Shown: one piece after another, positions 35,901 to 48,445 of the stretch
How positions within the stretch are numbered: position 1 is the first letter of the stretch
How the letters are laid out: every line of letters begins with the position of its first letter
Source: Ixodes scapularis
Taxonomy: Eukaryota > Arthropoda > Arachnida > Ixodida > Ixodidae
Length of the DNA: 64,000 nt
Direction: 5' to 3'
NCBI RefSeq assembly: GCF_016920785.2
Contig: NW_024609846.1
Coordinates: 84,453,816-84,517,815, forward strand
Notes under the pieces: generated by a model
Database searches by the model: none
The model's input: only the letters and a program-made list of their open reading frames with translations
What the model was told of the DNA's origin: nothing
Program-made: the position numbers and the translations under genes

Positions 35901-38900
35901 CCCTGGTTCCCAAAGTGCAAGATCACACACAAAGAGTAAGCATCCTGAACAGGCAGATAAAGTAAAAACATTCAAGAAAAGCCGGCAAACTCCGAATGCA
36001 CATTGCAGGTGGGGATTCGCGCTGACCTGGTTTCCACACCTCAAGTGGGTGCAGAACTTTTTGGCTGATAGGGGTCGCTCGAGTCGCAAAATGGCGGCGG
36101 CCAGAGTGCTCTTTTTGCAAAGGTTTATAGGTCACTGAGATGTCAATTTCCCGGAAAATTTCGCGGGGAGACTGAATTTATGTTTTGGCAACAAGACGTG
36201 CATTTTCCCGCTACATTTAGCGGGGAAACTGAGTTGACGTATAGGTCACGTGCCGTCAATTTCCTCAAGGTGTGTAAATCATGTGGGGCAGCGAAGAAAA
36301 GCTGACCGGAGAAACGCTTACCGGAGAAAAGCTCACCGCGAAACTGACCAGTGCGAAGAAAAGCTCACCGGCCTTTGGACGAATGCGGATTAAAGCTTAC
36401 CTACGAATCTAAGAATCGGGCGTTCACTCAAATGAAATACGCTCTCTCAAGTGAAACATGCTCACTCAAGTGAAATACTCTCACTAAAGTCAAATACGCT
36501 GACTCAACTGAAGTATGTTCAGATGCCTTTTGAGCACGCGGTCATTCTGCCCTTCACCAAAATAATAAATTTTTTTGAAGTATAAAAAGCGTCCTGTATC
36601 CTGTCAAGCCTTGATCGCCGAAAAAAAAAGATTTCAATAGAGCGCCAATAAAATAAGCATAATGCCGTATTTCCTTTTTCCCAGTGACATCAGAATTAGA
36701 TATGGGAACACGAACGCGAAATGGGTTGGCATAAAGTGGAACGAGGGCTACAGCCAGAGTGGAGAATAAAAATCAAGATTATTTATATCGTAATTCAAAT
36801 TATGATCTAAGTCTGACCAGTTTTGCTAAAAGTATTGAAATGAAACCTTATAAGGAAAAATAATCTTAATCATGTTTTGTTTTATTCACCTTTTTGTTTA
36901 TTATTTTATGCTTTGTTTGCGCATACTCTCTCTATTTAAATTAAAGAATCGTCCCACAAGCAATATTTATATCGGTCTGAACACAAGAAAAAGGCAGTGG
37001 TTCTCAGAGCGAATTGATGCTTGAGCTTCATTTCAACCTTCGACTTGGTTTGTCAGTCACATCAAATCATTTTGCAATCATATCAGAACGCGAAAGATAG
37101 AAACAAAAAACTGAAAAACTAATGTTGCATTGCAAGCAAATGAGATCGCGAAAATAAGAAGCACGTACAGCTTCTCGCTAACAAAAAGACCAAGCTTTTC
37201 TTGTTATATGGTTGGGCTTTCATAAACAGAAATTTCTTAAAATTGCGGTAGTTAGTTTTTCCCCGTTGTTTTCACTGATCCAAAGAATTAAAATAAGTAT
37301 ACCTAAATTGTAAAATTTAAAAAAAAAATTATTCAGGCTACAGCAGAGCGATTTGATGTTAAGCGTGTACGCTGGCTGTCACTGTCAACCTAAAGAAACG
37401 ATAAGCGTTTTTTTTTTCTTCTTTTTTTATTTTAGTGGTTGCCATTAAACCGGTGGAAATTGCTGATACGGGGCACAAGCTTATGCAAAAACGTTTGACG
37501 CAGGTCAGCACTCTTCTCCAAATAAAATCTAAAAAATCGCTTCGCACAAACTGTGAGAAAGGCCTAAAACATGGGTAGCACTACTGATATTAAATTATAA
37601 CGAACACTTTACATTCAAATTAAATTCAAAAATGAGCTTTCCTTTGGGTCCGTTAAAAAACTGGTAAGCTTTTTTCCGGACCCGCCCGAAAATGGGTGAG
37701 CCTTTCTCCGGCGAACTTTTTCTTGGGAATCCTCACGTGACTCCACATTCCCGCCAAATGTAGCGGGGAAACTGAATCGGTGTATAGGTCACGTAACATA
37801 AATGTTTTCGCTAAATTTAGTGGTGAACTGAATTGTTATGTATGTCACGTGACGTCAGGTCACGTGACAAATTTTCCCGCTAAATTTAGCTGAGAAACTG
37901 AATTCGTGTATAGACATCGTGATATCGATTTGCTTGCTAAATTTAGCGGTAAATTCAAGGACGGACGGGTGGACGGACAAAATTTTAGGATTGGGGGTAG
38001 CGTTAAAAGAATTTCATAGTTTCAAAAAAAAAAATAGAATAATGATTTACATTACGTGGGAATATATTGAGCAGAATATGTTATTATGGCCTTGAGCAAA
38101 GTCTTTGTTTTCATGTGGTACGGGGGACAATTCGTTTGAGGCCAGAATTATAGCGCAAACTCAAACTTACTGCTTTGAAAATATTCGTCGGACAAGCGTG
38201 GGGCTATACACTGTTGGAGAGATGAGGATTGTAGCCACAAGATAACGTGCGCCCAAAGTCCTCCAGTTTATTGATGACGTCCACCACGAAAGAGGTGTAA
38301 AGTCCTCACCCGCGCCGCCTCGACGTTGTTGCGAGGCGGGACAACATTCTAAACCACTCGTACCTTAGCTTTCGATGAGGTCTTATCGGAGAGCAGACGA
38401 GCTTCTCTAATGGCTGTTAGCCCGAAAACGAAAATGTCACCTTACCAATAATTAAATTTTAAATGAAAGTGACAAAATTTAAAAAATAATCCGAAATTAA
38501 ACAATTATTTTTTTGGCACGTTCCATGCCAAAAAAATTTTAAAAGCAGCAAAAGAAGAAAATTGAGACTGCTGAACACCACCAACAAAAAAATTGTCACT
38601 GACCAGTACAAAGTAAACTTTACCTTCATAATTCTACGTGAAAATTTGCTGTCGTGTCTTAAACACGACAGCAAATTTTTCTCCTCGTATTTACGGAATT
38701 ATGCCAATAAAAAAACTTATCAATATTAAAGAGAAAAAAACAAAACAATATCGTCATTCTAGCTGCCAAAGTGTTTTACTAAAATACATGCTTAGGCGCC
38801 CCCAATATCACATTTCGGCTTGTTGAATCTTAGGCTTGGTGGACGTCGGCTAATAGAGAAGTTTTGTTTTTATTTTGTTTCTTTTAGTCCAGATAATGTT

Positions 38901-41153
38901 ATGTGCTCAAACTTTCGCATTTTATCACCACCGCCAACGTCACAATCGCAAAGACTTGTAGCTTTCTGCGATGCGCAGTTCTTCTATGCGGGCCAAAAAC
39001 CGAGTTCAATTTTCTCGATCTAACACCGTACAACTACCCCTCAGTTCATCCAGTTTTTGTTTTCCTCTTTTATTTACTAGAGTGGTGATTTCTCGCAAAT
39101 TAACGCACTAGTGATGTCAGTGGCAAAAGGGATGGACGGCTTTTTAACACAGAGTATGCTCGAACGTTGCAGGAGTGATTAAAGACAGGTAAATATTTTT
39201 TCTTTGTTCCGAGTGCATCACAGGAAAGGTTGCGCACGAAGACGTGTTCAGAGCGTAGCGGTGCCAGACGAACACCTCGCTTACATAAGGTTTCTGAAGT
39301 CACCAGGCTCGATCTAAAATGGACTGTAAAAATCGACGCCTGCAAGAAGCAATCTAATTTCGTCAAAGGTGTATTTCACAAGTCCGTTTTTTTTTTCCTT
39401 TAAAATTACAAAGCGTAGCTCCCTGTCTGTAAAAAACAGGGCCAAAAAACTTGTTGGCAGAAACAAGTTGGCAACGGCGGGTGGCGACGTAGACAATAGA
39501 GTCCAGCGCGAAGGGGGGGGGGGGGGGGGGGGGGGGGGCGTTTAGCGCACGTATTGGTAGATGGCGCTACCTCCTTATCGAAACTGCTCTCGACGACCGT
39601 GATTTCCTGAAATGAAGATAATATTTCTGTAGTGTACCTTTGGCCTAAAAATAAATGCGGTCAACAAAAGCAACCCTTGAAGTTAAAAAAAAATGCGGTT
39701 GCATAACGACGGTGTTTTTGCTGCCAACAGATTTCGTCTGCGTGTCGCCTGCTTTCTTTCGCTGGTCGGCTAAACCTTTCGACGCTGCTCCCGACGCCAT
39801 CTATCAACACGTGCGCCAAGCGCGCCCCGCCGCTCGACTCAGTTGTCAGCGTCAGCCCGCCGTTGACCCTGGCAAGGTTTTTGGCCCTACTATTTTCAGA
39901 AAACAACAACAACAACTGAGCCTTGCAATTTCGCACACACAAAAAAAGCGGACCTGTGAAATACATTTTTGACTAAAAGTCTAGATTGCTTCGTGCAGGC
40001 GTCGGCTCTTAAAGGTCCATTTTAGATCGACCCTGGTGATTTCAGTCACCCTATATAATTATTAGTTCAACGTTTGTGAGAAACTCTGGTTTCTAGTCTG
40101 TTTTTTTTTTTTTTTCCCCGTTAGTCCTGCATACGGCAGAAACAAATTAACCTCAATGAGGCCCCCTCATCTCTCTTAATTTTGCAAAATCCGTTTTTGT
40201 AGGAAAGCGTTTAGTATATTATAGCAATTGGCTAAATTTTAATAAATTTTATACGCCTTCATAAGCTGCGAGACGTATGCATTACCACGATCAACTTGCA
40301 GCACTAATATTTAGCCTGCCTTCTCTTCAAAATAAAAATATCTTTTTAATAAAATAAATTAAATCTATTTGATTTAAGTCAGATTTATTTGATTTAAATC
40401 AGATTGATTTGATATACATCACTGTAAGCTAGAAATGATTCTCTACGACTAGATGTTTTTTCAACGTTGCAAATTGATTGATGAATCTGCCATGTTCAAA
40501 GCATTATTGCTGAAAAAAATACTGTAAATGTAAAGTACAGTTTAATTAACAACTTTTTTATTCCTAGGATTACCACCATACAAGAACAGCAGCAAAAAAT
40601 CTTTATTTGATTTTTTATTGGAGTTTTGATTTGATTACAATAGGACATTACTTTTCCAGTTTTCGTGTTTTTTTACGTTCTGATCTTGTTAAGATAGAAC
40701 GTGACGTTTATATATACATATATTGCCACGGGCGTCGCTGAGTGAGCGCGTACGTGGCCTAATGGTTACCGTGTTTGGCTGTCGTGCGGAGGTTCTGGGT
40801 CATATTCCAGCGTGCGGAATGTTCTTTTATTTATTCTTTCTACTTGGTGTTCTCGCACATTCGAGAGCTCTCTTGTCTGCTCGACTTACGAATGTCGTAC
40901 GCGCCTAACGTTCTAGGCCAAATGGTCCAGAAACCCACGCGGCTATAAAAGGTGCTCCGCCTGGCAAGCCGGAATCAGTTTCGCTCCAACGTTCGATCCT
41001 GCTGTTACGGCGAACTCGACGCCCGTGACACTCTGTTGTTATCTTCTTTTTCCTGTTTGTTAAGGGCACAGGTTCGCCCCACTAAACGTTGCGGTTTCCT
41101 CAGTTATTTTTTGTTTCGTCACTTCGTCATTCGTGACAATATATATTGTCACG

Positions 41154-41215
<62 letters not shown>

Positions 41216-43491
41216 CTGACCAACAAAGTGAATGGTAGAAATCAAGCTCAACGCTCCGATTTGCTTAGACGAGTACTTCTTTTTTTATCAAATTCAGCGG
41301 TAGCCTTATATATACCTTTCGTGCTTGGGGATTTTTTAAAATTATTATTTAAAATCAAATCAAATGTACGTATAAATTATCAAATTTCATTTTATTTCAT
41401 ATATTGTACCCTTATATCGCCCTCAGGGAACTTTACGTAATGGGGGGGGGGGGGGGGGCAAATATATCTATATATATCAAGACTCACAAAGAAAACAAAT
41501 GAAACAATGTTTAAGTTAGATTGCGTGCTGTGAATGCGGCAAGTGCGGCACGGAGCGTGCTGTGCTCTTCTATTGTTACGATGTGATCAGGTAGTGAACT
41601 GCGGTCGGTAATAGACAGTTGAAACTACGAACGGTGATGTGAAGTGTTCGTGTGTTGTCTGTGCGTGACGAGATGTGGCTGGCGGCTTTGCAATACTTAT
41701 CGTTTTTGGATGGCGATCCACAGTACAACTTATGCACGGCAATCAATCTTGACATCGTCCCACGGTCTGCAAGAAGTGGAAGCTTAAGTTGTTGTTTTAA
41801 TGCTGTAATGCTTGCGCGAGTATATAGTTTCAATCTATGGAGCAGGCAGCTCGGTTTTGTATGCCTTCTAGCTTATCGATTAGATATGACTGATGGGGAT
41901 TTCAGATGACAGATGCGTATTCAAGCTTTCGGTCGAAGGAAATATGAATATACGATCTGTTTTGTGTCCGATGTTGCAAGGTAGCAGAGGTGTTGCCTCG
42001 GGAAACTGAGGGTTTTGTTTGCCTTCGCAATAATGTAATTTATACGAGGAACACCTTCATTAGGCGTTTTTAAAAGGTGTTGTTAAACTGTGTTGATGTA
42101 CGTTTGGTATTAAAGTTGAGAAATTTTATTTTGTAAGCATTAATTTTCACCTGCCATTCTTTACCCCATGTTTCGAGACATGTGAGGTCGTTCCACAAAA
42201 GCGCACAGCCATCCAGCTTTTATATTTTCCGATGGATCACGCAGTCGTGGGCAAATAATCTAATGGTGGACCGAATCCAAGTTGGCAAGTCATTCGCATA
42301 TATTGCCACGCGCGACGGCGAGCGAGCGCGTGCGTGGCCAAGTGGTTACCGCGTTTGACGTTCGTGCAAGGTCCCAAGGTTCGATGCCCGGGAGTTACGC
42401 GTCTTTATTTATTCTTTCAGTTGAATGTTCTGGTAAATTCGAGAACTCTGCTGCTTGTTCGAGGTCCGAATGTTCTAGTTACCGAACCTTCTACGCCGAT
42501 TGTTCCTGAAGCCAACGCATCTATGTATAAGGGACTCCGCGTGGCGAGCCGCAGTCAGTTTTCGCCCCAGCGTTCGATACTGCTGTTTCGCCACCATCGA
42601 CGCCTGCAACGCTAGCCTTTTCCTATTATGTTTTTGGGCACAAGTTCACCCCATTAAACGCTTAGTTTGCTTCAGTTTCGTCGCCTCATCAATCGTCATT
42701 CGTGACAATATAATGAATAACAACGAACCGAGCACGGTTCCCTGAGGCGCACCAGATCTGACATTTTGTTGCGGTGAATCTTTTTATTGATATAATGAAC
42801 GCTATGTGTATGGTTAAAATAAAAGTTGAAATCCACTCCATTACAAAAAAAATAGTCTATTTTCAATGAACGGATCTTTAACGTGGGATGGTGATGAGGC
42901 ACTTTGTCGAATGCTTTCTGGAAATCTGTGAAGATTGTGTGGGGCGGGATTGCAGATTTTCGTGTATGTCATTAGTAAACTCAAAAGGCTACGATTCGCA
43001 AGAATAGGACCTTCGGAAACCGTGCCGATTTACGAAGTTGTTGCGCATGCATGAGTGCTTCATTATGTGTGAAAAAACCATATGTTCCATGAGTTAACTG
43101 GGTACACTTGTCAAAGATCTTGGTCTATGGTTAAAATATTCATTCTTCGGACCACTTTTATAAATTGAAATTACTTGAGCATGCTTCCAGTTGTCGGGTA
43201 TTCCACTGGAGTCAAGCGATTGTTGGAAAATCAAGGAAAGAAGAGATGAACACTGATTTTTACAAAATTTGAGAGGCTTCGATGTTATTTTGATAGGGCC
43301 TGGTGCCCAGTTTGAGGGTAGGTCGCCAATGAGTTTCATGATTCCAAATGCCTTGATGGTTAATGGGGCCATGGGGCCATTTCTTTGTCAAAAATAAGGT
43401 CTAGATGAGGGATGGCCAAGCTGCGGCTCTTTGGGTGTTAAAGTGCGGCTCGCGGCTCTCTCCGCCCCCCCCCCCCTCCCCCCTCCCCCCC

Positions 43492-43523
<32 letters not shown>

Positions 43524-46500
43524 TCTCCGCCTCCCTCCTGATCACACGAGCACTTCCCCAGAAAGAGAAATGGAACGCGTTTTAAATTGAAAGTGAAAGA
43601 CAGGTTGCGGTTTGGTAGTCTTGTGCTACTGCTACCTTACGTACACTTGGACTGCTTTTGATTCGGATGTATTGAAATTTGAAAGTAGTTCGAATTTCGT
43701 TTATTGCTCTGGACAAAAGTTTGCCTCTCCCCCCCCCCCCCTCCTCCTCCCGCGGCTCTTGGAAGTTTTGTGGTTTTGGTTGCGGCTCTTAGGCCGGGTG
43801 AGCCTGACCACCCCTGGTTTAGATCAAAGTCTGGAAGAGGAAACAGGTCCTCTGAAAACACGTTATTGAAGTACCGACCGAAATCTTCACATGCCTCAGC
43901 ACAGCAGTTCTCATTTTATTTCCCGACGCATCAGTGAGAAGGAAAGATTCTTTATCTTGTTTTGGGTTAACAGCAGTCCAGAGCCTTTCGGGGTTGGTTC
44001 TCATAATTGTTTGCTTGCTAAAATCCTCACTATACGATTCTTTTTTTTTGCGTTCTCTATTTCAAGTTTAGACGTTTTCTCACATTCGTTGTATCTCTCT
44101 TATGCATCTGCAGAGTGAAAAATCTTGGCAGTCCTGTAAAGGCGCTGTTTTTTTATCATTATTTAGCCTCTTTAACCATGCCAAAAGCCCAGGTTTTCAA
44201 TGCGCGAGAAAATGCTTATTTTGGGAATGTATAAATCAGCTAGGTCATGCAATTTATATTTAAGTTACTCTTAATTTTTGTTAACCGATCAACAACAGAA
44301 GTCGGCTAAGTACCGACCCAAAAATGATGTTAAATGCATGCAGATTTAATCAACTTTTGCTTTTGAATAATTCAATATGGTTTTAATCAGAGGAATTCAC
44401 TTCGGCGTAGATATAGCCATTTCAACATTTAGAAAAACATGATCACTCAATGATTTCATAAATGGACACCCACTACGCGCCCAGGGTTTGACGTAAAAAA
44501 CAGGTCCAAAACAGAAGAGCCGCGAGTTGGGCGACTAATCGTTCGACAAAGTAAGAACGCACGCGTTACATCTACAAAATGTCGGCTTTGTTTAGAATGA
44601 GCGAAACAACTCTCGAACGGCATCGAAGAGAGGAAAGTCGGCTAAACAATGTCTCGAAAATTAAAGTTTCCAGCCAACACAAACATACCATTGGGGTAAG
44701 CTCTAACAAGTAGTTCTATACATTCGTGAAAAAGGGGACACATCTGAGAGCGCGGGAGGCTTGTAACAAGCAATCATTATAACAGGAACGGTACGAGTTT
44801 TTATTCTGGACAGCACGCCTTCAAACGTTGAAATGATATCAGAGTTTTCAACGCGAAAACGCTTTTTTTCCTTTTTTTTATCGCAATCAAAACTCCTCTT
44901 CCCCTACGCCTGCTGTGATCTTTCCGAACGATGAAATGGGCGTCATTTTAAATTAATTCACAGTTTCGAATGATAGACAAACGGTACATAAAATATTTCG
45001 GGATTATTTTTGCGGGAAAGCTCTACATATATAATCCACAATATAAATCACGATTTAAATTAAATTGATTTTTATTCTCCATCCTGCTTCAATTGCTTTA
45101 GGAAATAAGCAGGAGCAATTGGTATCATTATTTAATGAGCATGCTGTTTGAGTGGCAAAAAGAGTGAACTCTTTTTGAGGTCTGAGAGTTCATGACCACT
45201 GGAGCACAAGACCAGTCGCCAATTATAGGTTTCAACTGATGGAGGGATGATCATGGTGATCGGTGCTCCAAATGCATTGCGATTTCACACGAACTTGGAC
45301 ACTTGGAAAACGATAAATTATAGTTTGATGGTATCTCTGATTTATTAGTATCATTGCATATTCAACAAAGACTGTCTAAGTCATCCTAAATATATTTTTA
45401 CTCTACTTACAGATCCTCATTACGTGGCGGTTGCAATAATCGTCGAGAGTTGCATCGAGATTTTATTTTCGGTCGTTCTAATCGTGGGAGTGATAAAGGT
45501 GAGATCACCTGCATGTTCCCAAGTGTAAACAGCCTACACTTTACAGTGAACATGTTGCAATTGCCTAGCTGCCGCGTGTTCTTTATTAACTTTGGAACCC
45601 GTCATCTATATTGAGTGGTAAGATATGTCTCATATGCATTATTTCATTTGCTCTCAATTTGAGGATTTCCTTCGCATAAATTCTGGGTTTTTGTGAGAAA
45701 CCTGAACCCGGCTTTTTGCACCGCAACAATAAACTAAATGTCCCCTTCTTTGTTCCTGGGTCTCGGGTTTTATTACCATGAATCATCACCAGCTCGCTTG
45801 TTTTTTAAGTATTATCTCGGAGAGCTCAAACTCCGACTGAACGTGTAGCCCCAACCGTTGGAGCGAGATGGCAAAGTTTCAGCACCAACCGCTATCTTAT
45901 TCAAAAGTTATAAATGATTTTCTGAAAATTTCAATAGAAAAATGGCAGCCGACGGAGCTCTCAGATACATGGAGCTCTACGGCGCCACAAACCGAAAACT
46001 GGCAAAAAAGTGGGCCCCATTTTCTCTTTGAAAACTTCAAAAAATTCCTTATGACTATTGAATAAGATAACGGTTGGTGCTGTAACATTGGCATCTTGCT
46101 CAAACGGCTTGGGGTTACGTTATGACTGAGTTTGAGTTCTCCGTGACGTTTAGTTTTATTTTTGCGGTGCGAAAAGCCAGGTTCGGATTTCTCACTGGCA
46201 CCCTATACATTCGCGCGAACATTCTCTTTCATCTAATGTCACGTCTACTGAAGTGCAAATGCCTAACTTAGATCGTCTAGAGTTGCCACCCAAGTTGTAG
46301 GTTCAAAAGTTCCCCCGGCCATGGCCGTGCCCCGGCCTTTGAGCCAGGCGAACTTGGGTCAAGTCTCCTGAATCATATGTAGCGATTATTGCCCTCGCCT
46401 CTGCGATTTCTGCCGTTCTGCGGATAAAGTCACAATCGCACGCCGAGCTACTTAAAAAAAAAAAAAAGAAAACTCACGGGAAACGTTAAGATCTTTCAGC

Positions 46501-48413
46501 AAAACGGGTGAAAACACTTTTAGGCGTCGAGATTCTTTGTATTCCACACTTAATATGCATATCACGTACACTCAACTTTCAAACGTACAAACGAAGAAAC
46601 AAATCTTCCTAATTTGGTAGCTAATGTCCGGCTAAGAAGCATCGCTTTTTTTTTTTTTTGGCTTTTTTTTGGGGGGGCAGGGAACGTTGTCACAGCAAAA
46701 CGTTGTCCTATCACTATCAGTATTCCAGGAAAAACCTTTCTTAAACCATGGTGCCTGCAACGAGTCTCCGACTGGTGTGTTTACCGCGGCCAAAAAAAGT
46801 GGTCCCTCGATTTCCGTCTGATGACGTCATAGAAGTGTCATGCTGTCGCCGGTCGCGATCCTGGCGGCGTCCCAACAGTTGTGTTGTATGTGGCAGACGC
46901 CTGTTCTGCTGCAGGTCGCTCTCCAATGTGGCAGCCCACGAAAGCTTCAACAGCTGGAAGTTGGGACGCCTGGGACGCCATGACCACAGCGACACTCCTG
47001 TTCGCTCGTGCTTTTCGCCAGCATTTCCACGGCCAACCGCCAGGATCGCGACAGGCAACAGCATGATACTCCGGCTTCTGTGACGTCATTTGTTGCCACT
47101 TCGGGACTACTTTTGGTGGATGGGCGGGATAGGACGCTAAACACACCAGTCGGAGACGCGACCCAGGCACCATACTTAAACACTCCGTCAGACCGCTAAT
47201 ACGTCACACAAAAGAGAGTTTGCCGACACTTCGTGAGGCGTGCATGGCTCATCAGAGGGCGGCAGTATGACGGTCCTCTCCTGTTGGTCGTACGGCCTGC
47301 AAACATGTTCTAAGCACTTATGAAGCAAACAGGCTTCCAACTGGCACGAGACGGGTCCGCAGACAAGTTTGTCATCATGTCTGCAGTAAACACCATGTCC
47401 TTTGTACGAGGGAAGTTCCATCATGATTTACATTTCTTCTTTTATTTCTGTTGCTGCAGTACCGGTCACTTAGAGGTTTGCACTTATGTCCACCATTTTT
47501 ACAGTCACCACCTGTAGCCGGACGCCCATGCATCACTTGTGTGGCAGCTTCTCCTGCCTGCTAGAACCACTTTTTGGGGATGCCTCACTCCCACGCCTGG
47601 ACAGCTTCCAGCTTATTAGCGACCACCAATGAACGTCCTCGCGTTTTTTTGTTTTTTTTTCATGCCACGCAACATGGTATAATCGCTGGGAGCCCAGTCA
47701 GGTTGTACCATACGCGACCAAACGTTTGACTGGTCATACGACGTGTCGCAAAGACGCCGCCGAACCCGATCAGCCGCCGGTCAATCACTGCGTCGTGTGC
47801 ACTCACGTGTGACAGGGATTGACCAGCGTCTGATCAGGTTCAGGCCGTCTTTTCGGCACGTGCTAAGGCCAGGCAGTCAGTGGTTATCACCCGTTGTATG
47901 CAATGAAAAAGCTCCTGGGAGGACGCCATTTCGAGATCACTATTTAAGCTGACAGCAGCTGTTCAGCCGTGGGGGGAGGGGGGGGGGGGGTGTACTCCTA
48001 AAAAAGCGGTTCTAGCAGGGCACCTAGAGGCTGTCGCACAAGTGATGCGAGATAATTCGGCTACAAGGGGAGTCTGTCGAGAATGTAGACATATGCAAAG
48101 TCCTGTAAATGACCAGGTTCACCCCACGTATAATATACGAGGAGCGTGACTGTGGCTTTAAGCTCCATTTACATGCAAGGTGTGCGGCAGTAAAAGCCAG
48201 TGTATTTGGCACCCCTGGCACAAAAACACATTTTAGAGGTACAAGCACAGAATTAGGCATGGGAACGTCGTTTCGCGTCAAGATTTTTAACTATATTCTT
48301 AAGGGTCGAATTAAGGGGTGAACAGGTATAAAGTTTTTGTAAAACGAAGTTCGCGTGACCGATTTACGGCATATACGTTTGGAATTTGTACCTTGCAAGA
48401 CGTGCCAAACATG

Positions 48414-48445
<32 letters not shown>

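Larger units (their letters stand above)
41470..44960 (-). pseudogene. CR1-like LINE, decayed, minus strand, twice interrupted
   Basis: Read from the right. Endonuclease traces are VIMIACYKPP (near 44780), LAGNFNF where GDFN is expected (near 44670) and a SDHVF-type box (near 44435). RT traces: the N-terminal part (WKHAQVISIYKSG, 43150-43200), SGAPQGTVLGSLLF (about 42715-42760), and LFAHDCVI (about 42245) where F/YADD is expected, so a catalytic aspartate is replaced. Stops and frameshifts throughout. It is cut by a solo LTR (42304-42707) between LLFI and NDLP, and by a hAT MITE (43407-43816). The CR1/L2-type assignment is by motif style. Confidence 0.75.
33149..45412 (+). other. Intron 2 of the membrane-protein gene
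   Basis: 12.3 kb, the largest intron. It holds the foldback MITE 33529-33715, three palindromic minisatellites, the TIR element 39296-40047, two solo LTRs and a decayed CR1-like LINE. Confidence 0.7.
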
